The notes: a model not told the origin generated them from the letters alone. A DNA stretch of 64,000 bases from Echinarachnius parma (GCA_037951105.1 JBAMJV010008120.1:1-64000), one strand, 5' to 3'. Positions 23,466-35,310 are shown, numbered from the stretch's first letter. Numbers and translations: made by a program.

Positions 23466-25496
23466 AAAGGTACCCTCAAGTTTTGTGTGTTTTTTTTCTA
23501 ATGAGAGCTGAAAACCAACCCAGGCCTGGCATGCAGCTGTTTGTTAAAAATGCTGAGAAGCTCTATACTCTATACTCTTGATAGAAACCATTACATATAG
23601 GACTATTTGTTTACAGCTTCAATTACATACGAAATGTCTCCTGCATTTTATTGATTTGCCGCTTTGGGGGGAATATGTTTTTGCATACGATTTTTAATTT
23701 TGTTTATTATAGACCAAATACAAAAGTCTGGTTTCAGGATTTTGTCAAAAATCGAACCGCACTGTTAATGTTTATACCCACTGAAATAGTACATCGATCA
23801 TTACATAAAAATCATAAAATTATAAAATTCTATGTCAGTGAATATAATGATATTTTATCATTCATGGAAACATTATCTTTACTTTTCAAACTGAGCCAAT
23901 GTCTGCAATGAAACATGTATGTACGAGCTACCGAGCTACCGACAAGAATAATATTTCTTTATCGGGCAACAATATTTTCTACTAGGCCCTTATTAGGGGA
24001 ACATTTTTGGCAAATTGTCACTCATCACTGTGGAATCATGTTTTTATTTAGGCGGTGCTGGCCCAGAGAGTCTACTATATGTGCTGGCCTAGTCTATAAT
24101 TGTATAGCCTCGGCCGGACCTCGGACACGGACACGGACACCCCCCCCCCCCCCGCCCCCCGCCCCCGCCCCCTCCCCATCCCCCTAATATAATATTGATG
24201 TCCGTCCATAGCTGCTGTAGTTGTTGTTGTTTTGTTTGTGGGGTCGGGATCGGAACCACTGAAATGAAAATTCCTCTTTTGAAAATATTGGTAAGATATT
24301 CAACTTTCATGAATGTATCGAATAATAGCTTGATTGATTGCTGACAATATAACAATGACCTAACTGAACTCAATTGGCAGAAAAATGGAAATTTATCGAG
24401 GATCTCAGATCTGATGTGATGGTAACCCAGTCCCACATGTATTAATGTATGTGAGTGTACGAATTCGGATACGTATTTGAGTGAGATTTTCGACATGTTT
24501 TTGTATCGAATTCTGGCATGAATAATGGCTTTAAACTTATGACAATTTTTCAACAGCGTGATACAGCATTTCTCACGCAGGAACTGATACTAAAATTTAA
24601 TGGATTTTAAGTTTTAATGCATTTTTGAGGGGCATTATGGAATATGGGGACGGGACATTTTCTGAGAATTCTGACTTCTGTGGTGTGACTGTGAGTGTGA
24701 TGTGAGTGAATAATCATCGTCATTGACACAGACTGACGGCAGTCGCGTAGAACATAAACATGCACATGCTCACTCTAGATGAGTTATTTGTGTTTGTGTT
24801 TAGAATTCACACCAGTGTTGCCAACTCCTCTGAACAGAAACTCGCTGCAGCACCTGCCCATGGAAAAACAAGCGACGCGACTTCAAATTCAATCATGCAA
24901 AAACAAGCGGACTCAGAAAAATCACCTTGCAAGTGACGGAATATCATTGATCGACGACGATGCAGAATACATATATGTCTCTTTATCCACACGCACTCTT
25001 AAAATCGTTGTGCGAGCGCGGAAATTACACGTCCCTGTCCACGCCATTCAGTTATTATTTCATAAAACAAAACAAGGAACACCTGAAAACAAGCCCAATA
25101 TAATTATAAGGCAACCCATGACTACAAAATAGCTGTGTTTGTGGCCGCAGCATGTTTTCATGGTGTCTTACAATACAGTACTAAAAATGCCCCCAAATTT
25201 ACTCTAAACAGAGCTAGGCAGAAAAGGGTCCTTTTAAACGGTCCCCCCAAAAAAATTGGGCTAGGGTCTCTGGAGATTACATCTTAAACATAATCAAGCA
25301 GTCCTGAATGGGTTAAAATACTGGACCATTCAATTGCAAATAATCCCAAATGAAATGAAACAATCCTGAAATAGAATGAAGAAAAAAAAAGAACTTCTAA
25401 TTTCTACTTTGCTCTCCTGTATATCTTTTCAGGTGGATTTGTGACTTGGCAAAGAACTAACGGCAGCTTCAAGAAGCTTGAATCTATAACTAAGAG

Positions 25497-28400
25497 ATGG
25501 ATCAACACTATCGAGATGCCAGTCACCAGGGATACTATGGCGCAGAGAGAGAGTCAGACGATCGCAAACGCCAACAGCAACTGTTGCTGCAGCAGCAGCA
25601 GCACTTGCAGCATGTGCCCCACTATCCCCACCAGCTTGGATACCACCCTGCTCTTCTGTCCGCCGCGCAGCAGGTTCCCTTCATCTTGAGCCAGTCGGAC
25701 CAGCTCAGGAATCGTGGAGATTATAGCAGCAGCGATCAACCGAGTCAGGCTCTCCTGCAGTCATCCTTCCAAGGTACGTAAACACTAACCCATTAACCCT
25801 CTGTGTACTGCAAGTCAAGTCACAACACCCCTAAAAATCAGATCTATTGATTTGTACTTAATGCACACAATAGATAAGCTGCGCTATACAAATGTTCATA
25901 TTATTATTATTATTATTATTAGTGGGTTTAACAAACTTCATTGGCACTTGACTCCCACCAAGCTTTTTATTTTATTGAAGATGAATAGAGAGGGGGGGGG
26001 GGGGGGGGGGGGTTAAGCTATTCAGGTGAACTTGTCAAAGTTACAGGAACAAATTGATTCTTCCGATTTAATTAGGTTGCAATTTAGGCCATGCAGAGAT
26101 TTGTTTTCATTTGATAATTTTAATTTAATTGGATTCTGGCTAGTCTCTGATAAAGGAATGCAAAGCAAAAACAATATAATATTGAAAGAAATGAAAGGAA
26201 AATATATACATGTCTACATTTACATTTTAAAATGCTACAATTGTTAATGTTTTAAGTATCAACAAAACATTTGTTATAATGTGAAAACGAATAATTATTC
26301 TAAACAGGTACTGGTCCAGTGGCTGGAGGCTCAAGCATCCCTCTGCACACATCCAGTGAGCAGACTCTTAGCTTCGCCCCAAGGGATCCCCACCACCAAC
26401 CACCGCACCTGCAGCAGCCCTCAAGCCAGGCACCCACCTTCCCTCATCACATCAGTGTGTCCAGGTCAGGGCAGACAGCTACCACTACTCTCGTAGAATT
26501 GTCCCAAAGCAGTCAGAGCAATGCTCAAAATGCTGGTGCTAATGTCATGGAACAAATGTCCAGAGGGCCACAATCAACTCTAAGTTCTGCTGATAACCCA
26601 CAGATGAACTCATCAAAGATCAATGCCTGCTACCCAATCCATCCCGTCACTCAGAAGGATGCCTTCGTTGGGGACTCCAGGACAAGCCCGGAAGATGTTA
26701 CATGTAATAATGTACAGTCGCAACATACAGTTCAAAGCGACGCTTTAGTTCAGAAAGACGTTTTAGTGCAGAAGGATGCTTTATCTCAAAAGGATGCCTT
26801 AAATCAGAAGCGTATGTTACTTCATAAGAGCATTGTAGCAGGAACGTTGGTCAATTTGACTGACTCCCGGACAAGCCCCCAAAATGTTACATGTGACAGT
26901 ATACCATCAGGACAAAGTGTGCGACATCTGTCAAAAAAGCATGTGCTTACAGAGTCTGGACTCTCTCAACTGAACAGCTCTCTCCATCCTGCGTTGATTC
27001 CAAAGAAGAAGACGTCTAAATCGAAAGACAGCAAGTCGAGAAAGAAGACAAAGCCGGAGGATGAACTGCCAGAGTTTCTTGCCTTCAGGTATGAAGCAGG
27101 TGACAAGGAGAACATTCATGGAGTTGAGGCCAAGAGAACAGTGGAGGAGGGGACTGTCTTTGGACCCTACGATGGCAATCTTGTGGATGAGGCTGGTGGG
27201 GCACGTAAAGAATCAACGTGGGAGGTATGTGTGAAGGTTCATTGCCAAACATATTTATGTATTGTAGACCAAAACTGTTTCCAAGAACAATGTTGCATCT
27301 TTATATGCTTAATTTTACATAACTTAAATATGTATGTCTTTAGTTTGACATACTTAACAAAAGCTCTAGGAGTCTAAGTATGAAGGAGAAAGTTATCTCT
27401 ATATTTTGAAGTCAAGGAGAATGGCAGAATCTTTTAGACCTTCTAATCACTCAGTTTGTTAATGTTTTGAACTGATTCAACCACAGCTGTCTTGGAGGGA
27501 AGGTGTTCCTTTAATGCCAGGAAGAAGGGTTCCCCAAAAACATGATGTCTGAGGCAGGCCATTAACATTATTGAATCCTTTTCACAGCTCTCTTTCTGTT
27601 AAGCAAGGTGACTCCATCACAGCTGTTTAAAGAAAGTCTCCAACAATTGAGAATACAAATGTTCTTACAATCTGCTTTATTATATTCTCCACCACAGCTC
27701 TGTCTTAGAGGGATGGTGTTCCTGTACGTTGATGGCAGGAGGAAGGGTTCCCCCAACATGATGTCTTTTATCCGCTGTGCCCGAACCCAGGCAGAGCAGA
27801 ACCTTGAGGCCTTCCAGACACTGGGTGACATCTACTTCCGGGTCACGAAGGAAATTGCACCGGGTACAGAGCTGCGGGTGTTCTACAGTGAGGCTTACAG
27901 GGAACTTATAGGATTCAAGCTGGGGCTGAATGACCTCAACTATGATGAAGGTATTGTTATTGTGTATTTTTTATTATCTCAAAAGTTATTGTTTGGTTTC
28001 TGGGTGACATCTACTTCCGGGATATTTGGGTTCTCGGTTCCAAATTATTATTTTTTTTTTTTTGTCCCAGGCATCCACTGAGTTACCTTGTTTGCTTCAA
28101 TCGTGGGTGGAAAGAGCTGAACAAAAATGAACATACTTTGAATAGATCTGCTAAAAGCTAATCTTATCCATCTCCTTATGCAAGAATGATAGTCCAGCAG
28201 AAAGAGAGAAAACATTAATTTTTAAATGTTTATATTACTGTTAAATGTAAAAAAGGAATATCAAGACATATTCGGGTAACTGAGGCAAATGTAAGGGGTG
28301 CAGATTAAAAGAAGAACATTTGATATGTTTTTTTTGTGTGTGTCTCTAATTATCTTACAATCTTATTTGCTTGTTTTGGTTACAGAGACAGACTCCTTCC

Positions 28401-30010
28401 AGTGCACCAAGTGCAAGAGGAAGTTCTCATCGGCAAAAGCTGCAGTGCGACATCACAAGATAGATCATGAGGCAAACGGGGTCAATGAACTTTGTCCTGT
28501 GGTAACCTGGAAGCTAAGGGGGTCAAAATCAGAGAACACCAAGTTAAGGAAAGCAGAGAAGACTAAAAAAATAAGAACAGAGAACGCAAGAGTGGTAAAA
28601 GCAGAGCTTGACAAGTGCATCAGTGAGAAAATAGATGGGAAGAACGATATGGCAGGGGATTCCGAGGAAGAGGAGTTGGGTGATCAGGATTCCCCCAAAT
28701 GGCACTTTGTCTGTACGGTTTGCGGGAAGGCATTTCCGTCAGAAGGCAGGTTGGAAGCGCACGCGATGTTCCACGAGACTTCGCAGGAACAAGTGTGTCC
28801 TGTTTGCGGGGTTCGGCAGAAAAATGCCCATGCACTCACAAAGCACATGGACGAGCACAGTGTTCGGGCGAATACCTGCGCAAGGTGCGGAAAGGAGTTT
28901 AAGAAGCGGAGTAACCTCTACAGGCACGAACGAGTCATACACGGCATATCCGTTGAGAGAAAGCGATTCACCTGCAAATTCTGTGGCAGCAAGTTTGCTA
29001 AAAAGCGAGAGTGCTCGAATCATGAAAAGACTCACAGTGAGTCCGAAGACAATGTAAAAAATGAGGAAGAAAATGTTGAAATACAAACTGGTGTAAAGGG
29101 AGCATCAGAAGAGACTAATATTAATGTTAATGCAGAGGTTAATGTCAGCATACTTGCCAATGAGGAAAATACTAATGAAATGAAAGACAAAGTGCAGGAC
29201 AAAGTTACTAAGAAATCCACAGGAAGTCGTATCACAGCGCCACGTAAACCTCGAAGACAAATTGAGCCACCACCGCCACCAGAACACAGAGATATGTTGG
29301 GCAAGTCTGCAGACTATTACATCAAGCCCAAACCCTACAAGTGCCGCTACTGCCCCAAGCGCTACGCAGACAAACCGCGCGTCATGACGCACGAGAAGGA
29401 AAAGCACGAGGGAACGGGGACGTTCAAGTGCACGGACTGCACAAGGGTCTTTGTGAACAAGACACGGTTCATCAACCACCTCAAGGACCACGAGCGCAAC
29501 TGGCTCTACCGCTGCTCGCTCTGTTCCCGATCCTTCGCATCGGAAAGCGCCCTCAACAACCACCAGGGCGAACACACGGGGTTGAAGCCATTCAAATGCG
29601 ACGTGTGCGGGCGGGGCTTCCGGGTGAAGAAGGCTGTGTACCAGCACAAGACGCGGATGCACCGCACGCGCCCCATGCGTTTCTTTTGCCCAGTTTGCAA
29701 CAAGGGGTTTCCCGACCGCGGCGGACTGAAGAAGCACGAGTACCGACACAAGGGAATCCGACCCTTCGTGTGCCTGACGTGCGGTAAGGGGTTCACGGTG
29801 AAACACAGCCTGCAGATACACGTCCGAAACGCGCATGGAGAGACGAAGCCCTTCACCTGCCCCATCTGCCACAAGACATTCAGTGTTAATCACAGCTTCA
29901 CTGGACACATGTTCAGGCACCAACTGAAGGGTGAGGGTGTAGAACAGGCCGGGACAAATGTGGTTCAACAACCAGGAGAGTCGGATCCAAGTGCTCTGCA
30001 AGCAATGTAA
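25497..30010 (+). CDS. PRDM-type PR/SET domain zinc finger protein (gene B)
   Basis: Coding exons 25497-25773, 26308-27224, 27698-27950 and 28386-30010 join in frame to 1023 residues. A 5' UTR segment starts at 25433 after TATCTTTTCAG. The start MDQHYRDASHQGYYG is shared with gene A. Domains: Gln-rich N-terminus (1-92), variable linker with a DALxQKD-type repeat, lysine patch KKKTSKSKDSKSRKK, PR/SET at about 345-480 and 12 C2H2 fingers in exon 4. An ATTAAA at 30262 could serve polyadenylation. Introns are short (534, 473 and 435 bp), unlike gene A. Role inferred from family: nuclear sequence-specific chromatin regulator. PR domains vary in methyltransferase activity and activity cannot be judged here. 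Confidence 0.87.
25992..26012 (+). repeat. poly-G tract (21 G) in gene B intron 1
   Basis: Uninterrupted G homopolymer, following a short (ATT)n microsatellite at about 25902-25922. Confidence 0.95.
26308..27224 (+). CDS. gene B linker and first half of PR/SET domain (exon 2)
   Basis: Acceptor TAAACAG, donor GGGAG|GTATGT. Compared with gene A it carries about 74 extra residues, including two DSRTSP blocks and a run of related heptads (VQKDVLVQKDALSQKDAL). The extension looks like internal duplication. Confidence 0.88.
27487..27552 (+). pseudogene. relic copy of the gene B PR exon
   Basis: After CACAG comes CTGTCTTGGAGGGAAGGTG, then TTCCTTTAATGCCAGG and AACATGATGTCT, matching the start of exon 3 with a stop and indels. 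It lies about 210 bp before the functional exon, equivalent to the relic in gene A. Confidence 0.7.
27698..27950 (+). CDS. gene B PR/SET exon (253 bp)
   Basis: Acceptor CACCACAG, donor GAAG|GTATTG. It encodes LCLRGMVFLYVDGRRKG, AEQNLEAFQTLGDIYFRV, then PGTELRVFYSEAYREL. Confidence 0.9.
28386..30010 (+). CDS. gene B zinc-finger exon (12 C2H2 fingers)
   Basis: Acceptor GGTTACAG. The finger order matches gene A: one isolated finger, a spacer, four fingers, a ~75-residue acidic spacer that includes a PPPPPEH stretch, then seven fingers entered by GKSADYYIKPKPYKC. The stop is TAA at 30008-30010. Confidence 0.9.
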
Positions 30011-30080
30011 ACAATACCATATGACCAGCAACCGATGTGCCATTGTATTGATAGAAGGTGTTTCTAAAAGACCACCTGTC

Positions 30081-30256
30081 AGAAGACATTCAGTGTTAAT
30101 CACAGCTTTACTGGACACATGTTCAGGCACCAGCTGAAGGATGAGGGTGTAGAACAGCCAAGGGCAAGTGAAGTTCAACAAATGGGAGAGTCAGATCCAA
30201 GTGGTCTGCAAGCAATTTAAACAATTTAAACAATACCAAATGTCCAGCAACCAAGC
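30081..30256 (+). pseudogene. duplicated 3' end of gene B
   Basis: A copy of about 29872-30050, covering most of finger 12, the C-terminal tail, the stop and the start of the 3' UTR. The reading frame of the tail is kept (for example HSFTGHMFRHQLKDEGVEQ) and ends in TAA, but the first cysteine of the finger is gone. Parallel to the relic downstream of gene A. Confidence 0.8.
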
Positions 30257-30593
30257 ATCTGATTAAAGTGAATGTCCCGGTATCATTATGTAAATTCATG
30301 AATTCATGTTTTCACATGTTAAGACAAACTCACGTGATGTGCCAAAAAGGAGTTTTGTGCCTAAAAGCATTTATTTTCAATTATGACAAATACATTGTAT
30401 TTCTGTTGAATAATGCAAATATAACTATGGGATTAATATTTCAACCATATTCATGTAGGCTGCAAAAGATGTTTGTGAAACTTTACAATGCACTGCCAGA
30501 ACCTTTTTAGTCTCTTATGCAAGATTATGCCTGGGTTCAAGGACAAAAGGCTGATCTGTATGCGTTCTTGGTTGATTACTTTTAAAACCCCTT

Positions 30594-30732
30594 GCCTATA
30601 TGGGAACCGAGTGGGCTATGTACAAAGTCTATGAGGATTTTAGAATCTCGAAGGCAACCGGTTAATACATTGACTACGGGAACCGGGTGAGATGTGTACA
30701 AAGTCAATGGAGATTTCAGAATCTTGTAGTGA
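30594..30732. repeat. dispersed repeat, two tandem copies
   Basis: Both units show GGGAACCGxGTG, TGTACAAAGTC, AGAATCT and AACxGGTTAATACATT. A third copy lies at 40788-40866. Confidence 0.65.
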
Positions 30733-30748
30733 ACGGGTTAATACATTC

Positions 30749-31631
30749 TGTGTATAATTACAGTGAAACCTTGTTATAACGAGTATGTTTGGTCCATTGA
30801 ATTTACCTCGTTATATGAGATATTTTGTTGTATCAGGGCTTGAAAACTTATTATTCCTGTGTATAATTACAGTGAAACCTTGTTATAGCGAGTATGTTAG
30901 GTCCATTGAATGACGGTACCTCGTTATATGAGATATTTTGTTGTATCAGGGCTTGAAAACTTATTATTCCTGTGTATAATTACAGTGAAACCTTGTTATA
31001 GCGAGTATGTTAGGTCCATTGAATGACGGTACCTCGTTATATGAGATATATTGTTATATCAGGGCTTGAAAAACAACAAAATACATAGAACCTGGACCTG
31101 TCAATTTACCTCGCTATAAACTATCAAGTACCTCGTTATATGTGACCTCACACCACAAAACGACCAATAAGTCGGGAAAAATGATTGTGCTAATGTTTAC
31201 ATGATAGTAAAGTAGAAGTCAATACCTTTAAAATGGTATATAATTTGTAAAATTTGGACTAAGCAAACCCTCTCAAAATGAGCAGCCAAAATTTGGAACA
31301 TGGCTGAATCAGTTTTAAAGTTAGAGAGAAAACGGGCCGTTTCAAAGATGGGCGTCCATTCAAGCACTGTAATCTGATCATATTTATTTGATTAAAAATC
31401 ATATTTGAACATGATTTCTGATGCTCAAAATTGCACAGAAGGTAGATTATGATACCCTCATCCAGGAAATACCAAAATCCTGAATTTCATATTTTAAACA
31501 AAATTTGGCTATATCAGCTAATAACAGACAAACTACCACGGCGACATAACGGTCGTTTTGTGGTGTAAGGTCACATATTATAGTTACTCTATGGTTATAA
31601 CAGAGCTCGTAGTAAAGAGGTTCAACTGTAC
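30749..31631. mobile_element. tandemly repeated MITE end, TTACAGTGAAACC family
   Basis: Three units start TGTGTATAATTACAGTG at 30749, 30858 and 30971 (spacing 109 and 113 bp). Each contains CCTTGTTATA, GGTCCATTGAAT and CCTCGTTATATGAGATAT. An inverted GAGGTTCAACTGTA closes at 31631, which makes this a mariner-type element with an internally amplified end. Confidence 0.65.
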
Positions 31632-31879
31632 TTTTAAAATGGCTTCCTCACTGAACTTGAATCGCCTCAAATTGCCATCATATTTGTAAAATATATTATT
31701 TGATTACAAAAACTGTAAATTTTGCCAGCATCAAAATTGAATGATCACTCAGATATTGTAACACTGTCCAACTTAACACTTTGTGCGCTTTGTTCGACTT
31801 TAGTCACAGACAAGGATGCGTGCGGCGCGCGTGCGTGCGGCTCGATCTATTGCACAGCTACAAAGTTTTAAACATTTAT

Positions 31880-32065
31880 AGTCAAACCTGTGTATACTAT
31901 AGTGAACGCAAAAAGCAAGAAAATTGGCCACTATAAAAAGGTAACCTCTAGAGAGAGGTTTCATAACTCTAGGTTCCATGCTTTTTTCTGTAGTGGAACA
32001 CTTGGGTGGCCACTGTTGGCAGGTTGGCTGCTATAGACAGGTGTCCACTATGACGGATTGACTTT
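31880..32065. mobile_element. MITE, TACAGTCAAACC family, copy B (degraded)
   Basis: ATAGTCAAACCTGTG at the start and the internal GTGGCCAC, TATAGACAGGTGTCCAC motifs match 4336-4498. The right end is degraded. Confidence 0.6.
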
Positions 32066-32151
32066 GTGTAATGTATACATTGTGTCCATTAGATTCTGAT
32101 CTAGATTTTGTTTGAATAATGTTATATTGCTTGCAACAAAATAATTTTGCT

Positions 32152-32520
32152 TCAGGATATCAATCACAATATGATGCATAGTTATCTTCATAGTTGCAAA
32201 AGTGTCAGATATTTGAAGTATACATATGATGACATAAATGGTACCCTGGGGTACCAAACGTATATCCGCCATTTTGTTTAATTATTTATTTATTTTTTAG
32301 GGCTGTACCAGGGTATAGCGTGCATACAATCGCACGCTGCACTGCATACACAACGCAATACGGTTGTGCTTCGAGTGGACACAAGATGGCGCTACACAAC
32401 GCGGTACCCCGCGTTGTGTACCCCAGGGTACCATTTATGTCATCATATGTATACTTCAAATATCTGACACTTTTGCAACTATGAAGATAACTATGCATCA
32501 TATTGTGATTGATATCCTGA
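32152..32520. repeat. perfect 103-bp inverted repeat, 163-bp spacer
   Basis: 32152-32254 (starts TCAGGATATCAATCACAAT) and 32418-32520 are exact inverse copies by eye. Both inner ends carry GGTACCCTGGGGTAC or its inverse. The spacer holds further GGTACC-type palindromes (GCGGTACCCCGC). A young fold-back element is likely; the right flank repeats a variant (GGTACCCCGGGGTACC at about 32540). Confidence 0.85.
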
Positions 32521-32579
32521 ACATCAGGGGTACAACGGTACCCCGGGGTACCGCGTGTGTCATCATATTATGCCGTTAA

Positions 32580-33126
32580 ATGCAAGTTGAGTTGCATACA
32601 TGTATAACACGTATGTCGGAGTTACAGTTATGAGCAGAAAAACAAAATTGGATTGTGTTTTTATAAAATACATAATAAATGTATTGTCAGAATTATCATG
32701 CACTCTCTATTATATAAAGCATGTTATTCATAAATAAAAGAATAAATATATAAATAAGTATATAAATAAACATATAAACATATCTACATAAAATATGTTT
32801 CCCAATACAGTTATGAATAGAAACTAAACAACAACTGGATTGGTTTTTATAATTGTTCATGTATTATAAATGTATGTTATTTATAAAACAATTTTAAATA
32901 TTTAAACATGATAATATTTCCCGATATTTGAACATCAATCTTTCTGAAAATTTGCTGAAAAATTAATGAAAGAATTGCAATGAGAATAAAGATGTCTAGG
33001 GATCTCTCTTATCTTATCAAAAAAATGAAAACGTGTGAATATTTATTGTGTATGTGTCTGCTTCATAGCGATTTGTTCTGGTGTCAATTTACATGGGCAT
33101 AGGAGCACATTTTTCTCATGGGAACT
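32580..33126. other. no recognised gene
   Basis: Strongly AT-rich, with (ATAA)n-type stretches near 32735-32790. Confidence 0.5.
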
Positions 33127-33420
33127 GGGGGGTGTTTCACAAAGATCCTAAGTTGAACTTAACTCTTAAGTTGGACTTACAAAGTATGGAAAGCCATTCG
33201 TTTCTTTGAAAAAATGTGTAAAAGTACTTTTAAAAAGCATAAATGTTGTTTCAAATCATTAATATTTGTTCAGTATCATGGAGATTTCATGTTCTTCATG
33301 TAAAATCTATGAAAAGTCTAAAATGCTTGAATTTTTGCTTTTGAATATACATTTATATTGGCTACAAATGGCTTACCATACATTTTAAGTCTAACTTAGG
33401 ATCTTTGTGAAACACCCCCC
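33127..33420. mobile_element. fold-back MITE, copy B
   Basis: Ends GGGGGGTGTTTCACAAAGAT and ATCTTTGTGAAACACCCCCC; same family as 2617-2915. Here the inverted ends are nearly perfect. Confidence 0.8.
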
Positions 33421-33712
33421 TGAGGTCTTTTGCCTAAATAATAGTCCTTCTTGCTTGTTCACCTGACAAACAGAAAGAAAAAGGTCCTCTGCTTTTTTGT
33501 GCCCCCAAAATGATATTTTTTAAAGGTTTAGTCCCACTCTGAAAATAACACAAATTTGCATAAATATGAGACTGCTTTGCCCAAATATGACATGGATTTG
33601 CCCAAATTTGAGGTGCTTTTTGCCTGTATATGGCCATTTTCAAGAATGCCCAATTGATCCGCTATTAATTTGTATAAACCAAGAAAGATATCTAGATCTA
33701 CTGATCTCTTAA

Positions 33713-33803
33713 AGTCATACCTGTAAAGTGTCCAAATCCACGAAAATTTCTTGGAGCTTCCTCGTTTCTCTTCTACCGTGTTGTTTAGCTTATGGTAAGA
33801 GAA
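33713..33803 (-). repeat. dispersed repeat (CATAAGCCAAACAACA family)
   Basis: An inverted relative of 3466-3545 and 50466-50558. All three show TACCATAAGC(CAAA/TAAA)CAACA and AAGTGTC..ACTTTAC-like motifs. Confidence 0.55.
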
Positions 33804-34506
33804 GAATAAAATAGGGTTTGATTTTTTTCAAATGTCCCTTTAGTATGAAGATAATTATCATTGAAAATCATTATTTCTAAAGCGTTAATCAACGCAATTG
33901 AAAAAAAGTACAATGTCTCAGCTGAGAACGTCCGCATGCAGCACCCGTGAGAAACATTCCGGAGATTGAACTTTGAGCCGAGCGAGTTCAAATTCCATGA
34001 ATTATGTACTACGTGTGTAAAAATACAAGGGTGCAAATATCTCAAACGGATCATTCATTACTGTGACAGAAGTATGGCAGACCATCAGTATTCGGTGATA
34101 AAATATGAACTCAATATTCGTTTTTTTCACTAGGTAAACAGTGTTCGTTTTCTTTCAAACTTTCACAAATCTTTCAATTGTATTTTACAATGATATTGAT
34201 ATAGGATTGAAGTCTCAAATGTCATTTTGTGCAATATCTGACACTTTACAGGCATCACTTTAACATTGTCAAAATCGTAAAAAAACTTACCTTATAAACA
34301 AAAGCGGTTCTTACGAACCTTATTTCATTTGTATGATGGAACAGATTAAAGTTATCCAAATTTGTCTTCTGTTTTAAACATATATGATTGAATTGTTCTG
34401 ACTTGAAATTCTCCACTGAAGAATTTAAACTGTCTTCACTCATTACTCAGTCATATGATATTCATTTACCATGAATTTTTTCACACATTACTCGGTGGAT
34501 ATATCT

Positions 34507-34680
34507 GGGGGTGTATTCTGAAAATGATTTAAAGCTAAAATTGATTGTATCTACGTCATATCTACATGTACGTCACTAAAATATTACACTGTACTTAAGG
34601 ATTAGCGATTTGCTAAAATATATTTTAGTGACGTAGATATGACGTAGATAAAATAAATTTTAACTTCAGAATACACCCCC
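34507..34680. mobile_element. MITE with TIR GGGGGTGTATTCTGAA
   Basis: GGGGGTGTATTCTGAAAAT and AACTTCAGAATACACCCCC are inverted ends. Internal TACGTCATATCTAC and GACGTAGATATGACGTAGA are also paired. It sits between the two copies of the tandem duplication. Confidence 0.8.
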
Positions 34681-34776
34681 TGATCTAGTAACATTGTCAA
34701 AATCGTTAAAAACTTACCTTAGAATTAAAGCGGTTCTCATGAACCTTTTTTCATTTGTATGATGGAACAAATTTAA

Positions 34777-35310
34777 AGGGGTAGTTTAGTTTTGGTAGAG
34801 AGGGCGCTGCACATCACAATTTTTTGTGAGATAATGAAAAACTGAGTGTCGAATTTGAGAGAACATGCAATTTTAATGGCAGAATAAACTCTATTTGGTC
34901 AAAATCGGTCCAGAAACGGCTGAAATATCAATAAATATATTTGATCTTATAATTATTTGGGGCCCAAATAATTAGATGATTTTTTCAAAAAATTTAAAAA
35001 ATGCTTACACTTTTTCAAAAATTTTCAAAAGCGTTTTTTAAATAGTTGTTGATGATCTATCTACTTAATCATTATTTCAATAGAACCTCACATGCATTAT
35101 TTTGTATGAAAAATGGTTGAAACCAATGCCTTTTTAGAAAGCGCCCTCTTGTGTTTTAATGGCTCTTTTTGAATGATAACAGGCTTTTTACTTAGTCATT
35201 TGTAATTTTGTATACCTTTCGAGCATGGTGGAGTAATAACTATTAGTTTATAATGTTACTGTCCAGGTTTGGTTACTAAAGTTCAGCCTTACCAAAACTG
35301 TACTACTCCT
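34777..35310. mobile_element. Kolobok-type MITE, copy 1 (TTAA target)
   Basis: TTAA at 34773-34776 and 35311-35314 flanks AGGGGTAGTTTAGTTTTGGTA and its inverse TACCAAAACTGTACTACTCCT. Copy 1 of the host duplication keeps a single TTAA at the same point (GATTAAAGTT). A second copy is at 48160-48698 and an end fragment at 47241-47341. Confidence 0.85.

Larger units (their letters stand above)
21640..25432. other. intergenic region between the divergent PRDM-like genes
   Basis: Both promoters should lie here. I see no clear core promoter motif. The 5' untranslated leader of gene B has an acceptor at 25431-25432 (CTTTTCAG), so its promoter lies farther left. The region holds a 20-G run (22986-23005), a C-rich stretch (24140-24180) and one dispersed repeat (23055-23465). 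Confidence 0.5.

Noticed and set aside
24807-25132. 117-codon frame upstream of gene B
   Set aside because: No recognisable motif, no splice signals, and overlaps the expected promoter or leader region.
11481-30010. PRDM-like pair as two haplotypes misassembled in inverse order
   Set aside because: Protein sequences differ throughout, exon 2 lengths differ by 222 bp, and introns are unrelated in content.
29105-30181. 358-codon minus-strand frame
   Set aside because: Antisense of the gene B zinc-finger exon, no independent support.
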